A stretch of 64,000 nucleotides of DNA, from positions 1-64,000 of the forward strand of contig NZ_JXOK01000076.1 in assembly GCF_000830505.1 (NCBI RefSeq), in the 5' to 3' direction. Numbering within the stretch: position 1 is the stretch's first letter; the number at the start of each line of letters is the position of its first letter. Below, piece after piece: positions 54,079 to 61,447 of this stretch. The notes below the pieces were generated by a model, which was not told the DNA's origin, did no database searches, and saw nothing but the letters and a program-made list of their open reading frames with translations. The stretch comes from Vibrio mytili (lineage in GTDB: Bacteria > Pseudomonadota > Gammaproteobacteria > Enterobacterales > Vibrionaceae). The position numbers were made by a program, and so were the translations under genes.

Positions 54079-55664
54079 TCCGCTTTCTCCTTGGTTTTGA
54101 GACCTTTTTCAATCACTGTAAAACACCCTACGCTGAGCAAGAGTAAAGTAACGGAGACGACCGCTGCTGCTTCCATTTGATAACTACCGAGTAACTGGAA
54201 TAAATACAGAGGCAAAGTGCGAAATTCTTGTCCGCCAAACAACGCAATCGCGCTTAAGTCACCGATCGAAAACATAAAACTGATCGCAAAAGCATGCGCA
54301 AATGGCTTACGTAACGCTTGCCATTCCACCACTTTAAACCTTTGCCACCCTCTCATGCCTAAACTGGCACAGACATACTGATATTGTTGTTCGATATGCA
54401 ATATCGGTTGCGCCAAAGTTTTGATCACATAGGGTAAAGCCATCAACCCATTCACCAATATGACCACGAAAAATGCCAGACTGAATACATCGGTAAAGGA
54501 ACGCAATAACAAAAACAGCCCTGTACTGATGACCAAACCCGGAGTCACCAAAATTATGGTTCCGACCAATTCAATATGATCCGCTCGAGCATTTCTGTTT
54601 TGCAAACGCCAGCGCCGACTGGTCAGTAAAATAGACACGCCTGCCGCTACCGCTAACGCGCTGGCAATTGTCGCAACCTTGAGCGAGTTGAATAACGCCA
54701 GCCAAAAGCGTTCGTCGGTGAATACCTCACCTATTTGCGGATTTATTCCACTGAGTACCACCATCGCAAGAGGCGGCACAACCAGTAAAAAGGCACCCAT
54801 GATCCAAATGCTATCCCAAGCTTTTGACCACCCATGATCCTTCGTTAGGTATTGCTGTACCGATGTACTACCAGCACTGATGGAAACAGGCTTCGTCATT
54901 TTCTGCACACCGATGGCCAAGGCACCACACAACAGCATTTGCCATAGCGCAAGTAACGCCCCTGCCTGTAAGTCAAAATCAAACTTAATCGCCTGATAGA
55001 TAGCAAGCTCAATGGTGGTCGATTTAGGCCCGCCACCGAGCGCCATGACCGTAGCGAAACTGGTAAAACAGAGCATGAACACCAGCCCACAAACGTGGGG
55101 CAATTGCTGCCTTAAACGTGGCCATTCAACCCAACGAAACTTATCCCAGTGGCTCATACCTAAATGCGCGCACAGCTTATGTTGTTCTGCAGCAATGGAC
55201 TCCAAAGGCTGCAACAACAATCGCGCCGCATAGGGTAAATTAAAGAACACATGAGCGAGTAAAATGCCATTCAGACCATAAATAGAAAATGGCATCTGAA
55301 CATCGAAATGCTGCAACCACTCTGCGAGCAAGCCACGATTGCCATATATCGCCAGCAAGCCAAATACGCCAACTAAAACGGGCAGTACCAGCGTGGAAGC
55401 AAACAATTTCAGTAACAACGCTTTGCCGAAGAATTGTCGTCTCGAGAGCGCATGCGCGACCGGAATTGCCAACACAACACTGAGCAACGTAGACAAAGCC
55501 GCTTGATAAAAGCTGAATTTCGTCACATGACGATAATACGGATCCGACCAAATGATCGACATATCGAGGGAGGGAGCTTGGACAAGTAATGCGCCCAGCG
55601 CTGAAATAACAAAGGCCGCGATAAGCACCGCGACCCCTAAACCGACTTTAGGTACGGAGTTCAC
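54072..55664 (-). CDS. thiP: Thiamine ABC transporter permease
   Basis: ThiP is a 530-residue fused permease with two homologous membrane halves (about 1-255 and 280-520) of roughly six helices each. Each half carries an EAA-like cytoplasmic loop: YQAIKFDFDLQAGALLALWQ in the first and the LGMRGWQRFKVVEWQALRKP segment in the second. The LGMSHWDKFRWVEWPRLRQQ in half one is its counterpart. It lies 14 bp after thiB and overlaps thiQ. Confidence 0.96.
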   Translation of the reverse strand: MNSVPKVGLGVAVLIAAFVISALGALLVQAPSLDMSIIWSDPYYRHVTKFSFYQAALSTLLSVVLAIPVAHALSRRQFFGKALLLKLFASTLVLPVLVGVFGLLAIYGNRGLLAEWLQHFDVQMPFSIYGLNGILLAHVFFNLPYAARLLLQPLESIAAEQHKLCAHLGMSHWDKFRWVEWPRLRQQLPHVCGLVFMLCFTSFATVMALGGGPKSTTIELAIYQAIKFDFDLQAGALLALWQMLLCGALAIGVQKMTKPVSISAGSTSVQQYLTKDHGWSKAWDSIWIMGAFLLVVPPLAMVVLSGINPQIGEVFTDERFWLALFNSLKVATIASALAVAAGVSILLTSRRWRLQNRNARADHIELVGTIILVTPGLVISTGLFLLLRSFTDVFSLAFFVVILVNGLMALPYVIKTLAQPILHIEQQYQYVCASLGMRGWQRFKVVEWQALRKPFAHAFAISFMFSIGDLSAIALFGGQEFRTLPLYLFQLLGSYQMEAAAVVSVTLLLLSVGCFTVIEKGLKTKEKAEC

Positions 55665-55678
55665 TCGAAAACCTTACC

Positions 55679-56686
55679 TTACATAGTGAGCGCATTTTGC
55701 CATTCACGCACCCAAGTCCTGCGCATTTTGGCCACTTCTTCTGCTGAGAAACTCAGTGGCTGGCTTGGGATATTTAAGCTTTCAAACCCTTTTGGTAACG
55801 CAACATCGGTAACGGGATACATCCAGTTTCCTGTTGGCATCGCTGATTGAAACTCATCACTCAAAATGAAATGCATGAATTCATCCGCCAATTTGGCGTT
55901 TTTAGACCCTTTCACCTTTGCCGCGACTTCGACTTGCATATAATGACCTTCGGCAAAATTGGCACTGGCATACTTGCCATCATTTTCAGCAATTAAATGG
56001 TAAGCCGGTGACGTGGTGTAAGAGAGTACCAGATCAGACTCCCCGTTTAAGAACATCGAATACGCCTCTGACCAGCCCTTGGTCACGGTAACCGTCTTAT
56101 TCGCTAACTGTTGCCACGCCTGTGTTGCTTTATCGCCATAGATGGACTTCATCCATAACAATAAGCCTTGACCAGGGGTTGACGTACGAGGGTCTTGATA
56201 AATCACTTTCAAGTCATCACGCTCTTCCACCAGCTCTTTCATGCTTTTTGGTGGCTGAGCCAGTTTGTCTTTGTTGTAAATAAACGCGAAGTAACCGTAA
56301 TCGTAAGGTACGAACGTCTTATCATCCCAACCGTTAGGTAAAATGGTGTTTGACGTATCCACACCATGCTCAGCCAATAAACCGGTCTTTTTCGCCTCAA
56401 CCATAAGGTTATTATCGAGCCCCAAGACTATATCGGCTTTTCCATTACTGCCTTCTAAACGCAGGCGGTTTAAGATCGATACGCCGTCATCTAAAGCCAC
56501 AAAACGGATATCGCAACCGCACTTCGCTTCAAATGCTTGTTCGATTTTAGGTCCCGGCCCCCAATCAGCAGCAAATGAATCGTAGGTATAAATGGTTAAC
56601 GTATTTTCTGCAGCGAACGCTGAAGTTGATGTCGCTGAAGTTGATGCAATAACGGCTAGGGTGACTAAGCTTAAAGATGTTTTCAC
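55679..56686 (-). CDS. thiB: Thiamine-binding periplasmic protein
   Basis: ThiB (TbpA) is the periplasmic receptor for thiamine, TMP and TPP. The 335 residues start with a signal peptide ending SAFAAENTLTIYTYDSFAADWGPGP. The family-typical YDYGYFAFIYNKD, DPRTSTPGQGLLLWM and SYTTSPAYH follow. GTG is the start codon, preceded by GGAGAGCGAGCC. Conserved Cys residues occur in KCGCDI. The gene is the first one downstream of the TPP riboswitch. Confidence 0.96.
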   Translation of the reverse strand: MKTSLSLVTLAVIASTSATSTSAFAAENTLTIYTYDSFAADWGPGPKIEQAFEAKCGCDIRFVALDDGVSILNRLRLEGSNGKADIVLGLDNNLMVEAKKTGLLAEHGVDTSNTILPNGWDDKTFVPYDYGYFAFIYNKDKLAQPPKSMKELVEERDDLKVIYQDPRTSTPGQGLLLWMKSIYGDKATQAWQQLANKTVTVTKGWSEAYSMFLNGESDLVLSYTTSPAYHLIAENDGKYASANFAEGHYMQVEVAAKVKGSKNAKLADEFMHFILSDEFQSAMPTGNWMYPVTDVALPKGFESLNIPSQPLSFSAEEVAKMRRTWVREWQNALTM

Positions 56687-56756
56687 GGCTCGCTCTCCAA
56701 TGAGATGTCGTTGAGCGGCACAGGGTTGAGGTGGGATTTCGAGTTGCCAATCTCCG

Positions 56757-56881
56757 ACTCAATTCCTACGCCAGCATTATCTGGTTCAGGTAATACGGGT
56801 CCCTGTCCGCTTAAGCGTGTTAAGCATTAGGTCTCAGCGCCCAATTTCATAGCAATGAACTGGGATGGCTCCCCGATGAGT
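56757..56881 (-). promoter_or_regulatory. TPP riboswitch upstream of thiBPQ
   Basis: Read on the minus strand the segment has the THI-box order: P1 pairing ACTCA/TGAGT at the two ends, GGGGAGCC (56874-56867), GCGCTGAGAC (56840-56831), ACCCGTATTACCTGAAC and CCAGATAATGCTGGCGTAGGAA (56783-56763 region). It precedes the thiB start by 70 bases. No strong terminator lies between them, so control is probably at translation initiation. Binding of thiamine pyrophosphate would lower transporter synthesis. Confidence 0.95.
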
Positions 56882-56944
56882 TGGACGAATTGTATACCCA
56901 AAGCCCCTAGCATTGCTAGGATAAGCAGGGAAATTAAGCATCAC

Positions 56945-57580
56945 TTAGGTACGTTGGTCGTAACCCCAGCGAGGAACTAAACCTTGTTCAATACCGAGAT
57001 GGTCCAAAATCCGCGCTACCATAAAGTCGACCAAATCTTCGATGCTCTTGGGCTGATGATAGAAACCCGGTGCCGCAGGCATGATGGTCACCCCCATTTG
57101 CGACAACTTGTGCATGTTCTCTAGGTGCAGAGTGGAAAATGGCGTTTCCCGTACCACAAGCAACAACTGACCGCGCTCTTTCATCACTACATCTGCCGCA
57201 CGCTCAATCAAGTTATCGGACATGCCATGTGCAATCGCGGCGACACTACCAGCGGAACACGGACAGACCACCATTTGTTTTGGCGCAGCAGAACCAGACG
57301 CGACGGGAGAAAACCAGTCGTCTTTCCCGCATACAGTAATATTATTGGGGTCGCAATTCAGATGGGCGACCAGCGCTTTTTGCGCTGCCTCTGGGCCGCT
57401 TGGTAACTTCAAACCATGCTCTGTCGCCATCACCACTCGCGCGGCAGAGGAAATCAATACATACACGTGGTAATCGGCTGCGACCAAACATTGCAAAAGT
57501 CTCAGCCCATAAGGCGCACCAGAAGCGCCAGTGAGAGCTAAGGTTATGGCTTTTTGCGGCTGCGGTTTATTGTAAGGCAT
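56945..57580 (-). CDS. ubiX: Flavin prenyltransferase UbiX
   Basis: UbiX attaches a dimethylallyl group to FMN to make the prenylated cofactor of the decarboxylase UbiD in ubiquinone synthesis. The 211 residues start PQPQKAITLALTGASGAPYGLRLLQCL, the FMN-binding signature. GSAAPKQMVVCPCSAGSVAAIAHGMSDNLIERAADVVMKE and LLLVVRETPFSTLHLENMHKLSQMG follow. It ends seven bases from mpl, which is immediately upstream on the same strand. Confidence 0.96.
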   Translation of the reverse strand: MPYNKPQPQKAITLALTGASGAPYGLRLLQCLVAADYHVYVLISSAARVVMATEHGLKLPSGPEAAQKALVAHLNCDPNNITVCGKDDWFSPVASGSAAPKQMVVCPCSAGSVAAIAHGMSDNLIERAADVVMKERGQLLLVVRETPFSTLHLENMHKLSQMGVTIMPAAPGFYHQPKSIEDLVDFMVARILDHLGIEQGLVPRWGYDQRT

Positions 57581-57587
57581 AGCGGAA

Positions 57588-58946
57588 TCAAACTTTTTGT
57601 TTTAGTTGTTCGAGAAGCTTGGCGTGAATACCACCAAAGCCACCATTACTCATGACCAAAATGTGGTCACCTGGTTTGGCCTGTGCCACGATTTGCGCGA
57701 CAAAGCCGTCAATGTCAGCGTCAACAAACGCAGGTTGTTGGCATTGATCGGCGATCTCTTGCACCGACCATTCAATATTGTCAGGCTGAAACAAGAACAC
57801 TTCATCAGCATTGTGCAGCGACGCCGCCAATGTCTGCTTATGTACTCCGCGTTTCATCGTGGCTGAACGAGGCTCTAATACCGCAAGAATACGTTGTTCA
57901 CCCACTTTATTACGCAATCCACCTACCGTGAGTTCAATCGCGGTGGGATGATGAGCAAAATCGTCATAGACCGTCACACCACACGCTTCCCCTTTTAGCT
58001 CCAAACGACGCTTGGTATTGATGAAACGCCCCAACGCCTGACACGCTAAGTCTGGAGTCACGCCAACGTGCCTAGCCGCAGCAATCGCCATTAACGCGTT
58101 ATCCACGTTATGATCGCCCACTAAGTCCCACTCAACCGTACCGACGACATTACCTTGTAGAGACACTTCAAATTTTGAACCGTCAATAACGAGTTTATGT
58201 GCTTGCCAGTCCCCGTCGTCTCCTGAGAACTGTCTCTCGGTCCAACAGCCGCGTTCCAATACATCCGCAATCGCTGGATCTTTTTTCGGCGCCAAGATCA
58301 ATCCATTGCCCGGAACGGTACGCACCAAGTGGTGGAATTGACGCTTTATCGCTTCAAGATCGTCAAAGATGTCAGCATGATCGAACTCAAGATTATTCAT
58401 GATAAGTGTGCGAGGGTGATAATGAACAAACTTAGAACGCTTATCAAAAAAAGCACTGTCATATTCGTCTGCTTCGACGACAAAAAACATGCTTTCACCC
58501 AAACGAGCAGAGATACCAAAGTTGCCCAGCACGCCCCCAACTAAAAAGCCCGGCTGATAACCACAGTCTTCTAAGATCCACGCCAGCATGCTGGCGGTGG
58601 TGGTTTTTCCATGTGTACCAGACACAGCAAGCACCCAACGATCGTGCAGTAAGAACTCGTTAAGCCATTGTGGTCCGGAGGTATAACGCATATTGCTATT
58701 AAGCACGTGCTCAACACATGGATTTCCACGGCTCATGGCATTCCCAATCACAACAAGGTCCGGTTGAGGGTCAAGTTGAGAAGGGTCAAATCCTTCAATA
58801 ATTTCAATACCTTGAGATTCCAACAATGTGCTCATCGGCGGGTAAACATTGGCATCGGAGCCAGTTACTTTGTGTCCGAGCTGACGGGCTAAAACTGCCG
58901 CACCGCCCATAAACGTGCCACAGATACCCAAGATATGAATGTGCAT
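57588..58946 (-). CDS. mpl: UDP-MurNAc:tripeptide ligase Mpl
   Basis: Mpl ligates recycled L-Ala-gamma-D-Glu-mDAP to UDP-MurNAc in peptidoglycan recycling. The 452 residues begin with HILGICGTFMGGAAVLARQLGHKVTGSD. The ATP loop is SGTHGKTTTASMLAWIL, and VEADEYDSAFFDKRSKFVHY and DDFAHHPTAIELTVGGLR follow. AAGG lies upstream of the ATG. It is divergent from fbp and linked with ubiX. Confidence 0.97.
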   Translation of the reverse strand: MHIHILGICGTFMGGAAVLARQLGHKVTGSDANVYPPMSTLLESQGIEIIEGFDPSQLDPQPDLVVIGNAMSRGNPCVEHVLNSNMRYTSGPQWLNEFLLHDRWVLAVSGTHGKTTTASMLAWILEDCGYQPGFLVGGVLGNFGISARLGESMFFVVEADEYDSAFFDKRSKFVHYHPRTLIMNNLEFDHADIFDDLEAIKRQFHHLVRTVPGNGLILAPKKDPAIADVLERGCWTERQFSGDDGDWQAHKLVIDGSKFEVSLQGNVVGTVEWDLVGDHNVDNALMAIAAARHVGVTPDLACQALGRFINTKRRLELKGEACGVTVYDDFAHHPTAIELTVGGLRNKVGEQRILAVLEPRSATMKRGVHKQTLAASLHNADEVFLFQPDNIEWSVQEIADQCQQPAFVDADIDGFVAQIVAQAKPGDHILVMSNGGFGGIHAKLLEQLKQKV

Positions 58947-59101
58947 AAACTTAACCTTGTAATGCGTTGTTTGAACTGTTCATTATCGCGATAACCACAA
59001 GAAAAGCGAGTGTCTTTGGCTTGGTTGTGACACTGCCTTTCACAAAGTTGACAAGGGTGAACAAGATCTAAACAAACGTCATGACTTAATGATAACAACA
59101 T
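58889..59101 (-). CDS. Candidate Cys-rich small ORF overlapping mpl start
   Basis: A 70-residue frame begins at the ATG at 59101 and runs past the mpl start to 58889. Its first half reads HPCQLCERQCHNQAKDTRFSCGYRD, with Cys at CxxCxxxC spacing and a fourth Cys nine residues on, suggestive of a metal site. The last 20 residues overlap mpl in another frame and look non-coding. I cannot identify it and its expression is doubtful. It may be an accidental frame in a promoter region. Confidence 0.25.
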   Translation of the reverse strand: MLLSLSHDVCLDLVHPCQLCERQCHNQAKDTRFSCGYRDNEQFKQRITRLSLCTFISWVSVARLWAVRQF

Positions 59102-59259
59102 CGCCCAGTATACAAACAAATTGAGATCTCAGTCGGTTACTTCAATACCATTAAAAAGATCTGCGACATAAAATTACGTTTAACGCAATCGTTTAACATC
59201 CATAAAGAGATGCCCTATTGCGCCATACCCCCAACAATATATTAATGTAAGGATTTACC
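58947..59259. other. Divergent intergenic region, mpl / fbp
   Basis: This 313-bp region holds both promoters and the doubtful Cys-rich ORF at 58889-59101. I see no clear operator. Confidence 0.5.
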
Positions 59260-60276
59260 ATGTCAGGACTGCGCACTTTAGGCGAGTTCATTGTTGAAAA
59301 ACAAGCGGATTTCCCCCACGCTAGCGGTGACCTATCATCTCTTTTAGCCTCCATTCGTTTAGCTGCAAAAATCGTTAACCGCGAAATCAATGCAGCAGGT
59401 CTTGGTGATATTACTGGTGCCGTTGGTACTGAAAATATTCAAGGTGAAGATCAACAAAAGCTCGACGTGTATGCGAATGATAAATTCAAAGCGGCACTGG
59501 AAGCACGTGATCAAGTTTGTGGCGTTGCCAGTGAAGAGGAAGACGAGGCTGTCGCGTTTAATAAAGAGCTCAATCAAAACGCCAAATACGTGGTATTGAT
59601 GGATCCACTGGATGGTTCTTCAAATATCGACGTTAACGTCTCGGTTGGCACTATTTTTTCGATTTATCGCCGCGTATCCCCTATTGGCACTCCAGCAACT
59701 GAAGAAGATTTCCTCCAACCAGGCCATAAACAAGTCGCAGCCGGTTACGTAATTTATGGCTCATCCACCATGCTGGTTTACACCACAGGTAACGGTGTCA
59801 ACGGCTTTACTTACGACCCATCGATTGGCAGCTTCTGCTTATCACATGAAAACATGATGATTCCAGAAGATGGTAAGATTTACTCAATCAACGAAGGCAA
59901 CTACATTCGTTTCCCTCTCGGTGTGAAAAAGTACATCAAATACTGCCAAGAAAACGAGCCTGAAGATGGTCGTCCATATACCTCTCGCTACATCGGCTCA
60001 TTAGTCGCGGATTTCCACCGTAATTTATTAAAAGGTGGCATCTACCTTTATCCAAGCACTCAAAGCCATCCACAGGGCAAACTGCGCCTACTTTACGAGT
60101 GCAATCCGATGGCATTCCTCATTGAACAAGCGGGTGGTCTTGCGTCTGACGGCCAGCAACGCATTATGGAAATTAAACCAACTGAATTGCATCAGCGTGT
60201 GCCTTTCTTTGTTGGCTCGAAAAATATGGTGACCAAGGTCGAGTCGTTCCTTGAAAAATATCGTGATGAAGAATAG
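59260..60276 (+). CDS. fbp: Fructose-1,6-bisphosphatase class 1
   Basis: Fbp hydrolyses fructose 1,6-bisphosphate in gluconeogenesis, opposite in sense to the PykF pathway end. The 338 residues include the metal and phosphate signature LMDPLDGSSNIDVNVSVGTIFSIY, GEDQQKLD and SEEEDEAV. The C-terminal LLYECNPMAFLIEQAGG also belongs to the class 1 family. AAGGATTTACC precedes the ATG. It leads toward ppa with a terminator between. Confidence 0.98.
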   Translation: MSGLRTLGEFIVEKQADFPHASGDLSSLLASIRLAAKIVNREINAAGLGDITGAVGTENIQGEDQQKLDVYANDKFKAALEARDQVCGVASEEEDEAVAFNKELNQNAKYVVLMDPLDGSSNIDVNVSVGTIFSIYRRVSPIGTPATEEDFLQPGHKQVAAGYVIYGSSTMLVYTTGNGVNGFTYDPSIGSFCLSHENMMIPEDGKIYSINEGNYIRFPLGVKKYIKYCQENEPEDGRPYTSRYIGSLVADFHRNLLKGGIYLYPSTQSHPQGKLRLLYECNPMAFLIEQAGGLASDGQQRIMEIKPTELHQRVPFFVGSKNMVTKVESFLEKYRDEE

Positions 60277-60324
60277 CGTTATCGTTATCACTCAACTCTA
60301 GACGAGAACTTCAGACTTTAGTCC

Positions 60325-60355
60325 AATGCGGCAGGTGTTTACCTGCCGCATTTTT
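60325..60355 (+). terminator. Rho-independent terminator of fbp
   Basis: AATGCGGCAGGT and ACCTGCCGCATT form a perfect 12-bp stem with a four-base loop, followed by TTT. Confidence 0.92.
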
Positions 60356-60403
60356 ATCGCTAAAGTGAATTGCGAATCAATCGTAATGAAAAGGAATATT
60401 CAC

Positions 60404-60931
60404 ATGAGTTTAAACCATGTACCAGCAGGTAAATCCTTACCTGAAGACATCTATGTCGTTATCGAAATCCCTGCCAATGCTGATCCAATCAAATACGAAG
60501 TCGACAAAGACTCTGGTGCTGTTTTCGTGGATCGCTTTATGTCTGCGCCAATGTTTTACCCATGTAACTATGGCTACGTCAATCATACGCTGTCTTTAGA
60601 CGGTGACCCGGTTGACGTACTTGTCCCAACGCCATACCCGTTGATGCCAGGTTCGGTCATTCGTTGCCGTCCGGTTGGTGTGTTGAAAATGACTGACGAA
60701 TCCGGTGAAGATGCAAAAGTCCTTGCTGTTCCTCATTCAAAAATATCCAAAGAGTACGAGCACATTCAAGACGTGGGTGATATCCCTGAACTATTGAAAG
60801 CGCAAATTACGCACTTCTTCGAGCGTTATAAAGAACTGGAATCGGGTAAGTGGGTCAAAGTGGATGGCTGGGCTGATGTAGAAGCCGCGAAGGCAGAAAT
60901 CTTAGAATCTTACGAGCGTGCGCAAAAGTAA
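60404..60931 (+). CDS. ppa: Inorganic pyrophosphatase
   Basis: Ppa hydrolyses pyrophosphate released in biosynthesis. The 175 residues start MSLNHVPAGKSLPEDIYVVIEIP and contain KYEVDKDSGAVFVDRFM, the metal-binding DGDPVDVLVPTPYPL and HFFERYKELESGKWVKV. All are characteristic of the family I soluble enzyme. The ATG at 60404 follows AAGGAATATTCAC; the frame from 60326 passes through the fbp terminator and is rejected. Confidence 0.98.
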   Translation: MSLNHVPAGKSLPEDIYVVIEIPANADPIKYEVDKDSGAVFVDRFMSAPMFYPCNYGYVNHTLSLDGDPVDVLVPTPYPLMPGSVIRCRPVGVLKMTDESGEDAKVLAVPHSKISKEYEHIQDVGDIPELLKAQITHFFERYKELESGKWVKVDGWADVEAAKAEILESYERAQK

Positions 60932-60949
60932 TCGATGCCACGCTTAATC

Positions 60950-60979
60950 AAAGAGCTGCGAAATGCAGCTCTTTTTGTT
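60950..60979 (+). terminator. Rho-independent terminator of ppa
   Basis: AAAGAGCTGC and GCAGCTCTTT form a perfect 10-bp stem with a five-base loop and a T run. Confidence 0.92.
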
Positions 60980-61035
60980 TTTATCCAACATGTGTATTTG
61001 CCGTTGTTGTGTGTAACCGAGCGTGGGGGATGATA

Positions 61036-61383
61036 TTACACTCTTTGACACCAATCTCCTGAGGCAATCTCTTCCGTCAAGTGTTCCGTGTCTTGATACA
61101 AATAAATCCACGCTTGCCCAAACGGTGTTGTGATCGTTTCTCTGCGATATTCAACGGGCACGTCTTCAAGCTTATCTAAGGCAGCGAGCGTATCATCATC
61201 AATGAGATACACTTCACCTTGAATAGCACGCTGCCCCGCAGATACGCCGGGATAAGGACCTAAATCATACAACGCATATGCCGCATCACTCTCATGAAGA
61301 CCAAGGAACTCAGCCGAACTCAAATAGTGATGGTTATACTCTCCTTGGCGTAACGTCCCATACACAAAAACCAAATGCTGCAT
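61036..61383 (-). CDS. ytfP: Gamma-glutamylcyclotransferase-like YtfP
   Basis: This 115-residue protein has the gamma-glutamylcyclotransferase-like fold: FVYGTLRQGEYNHHYL (the YGTLRxG signature), ALYDLGPYPGV and the acidic LDKLEDVPVEYRRE. The start is placed at the ATG at 61383, which has AAGGAG five bases upstream; a GTG two codons earlier is the alternative. E. coli ytfP also neighbours tamB (ytfN), and here it follows tamB by 64 bp on the same strand, suggesting an operon. The substrate is unknown. Confidence 0.93.
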   Translation of the reverse strand: MQHLVFVYGTLRQGEYNHHYLSSAEFLGLHESDAAYALYDLGPYPGVSAGQRAIQGEVYLIDDDTLAALDKLEDVPVEYRRETITTPFGQAWIYLYQDTEHLTEEIASGDWCQRV

Positions 61384-61447
61384 AACCACTCCTTAGTTAG
61401 CTGGCCTAGGGCCGAATGATCTTTCGGATTAAATTTTGCTCAAGATA

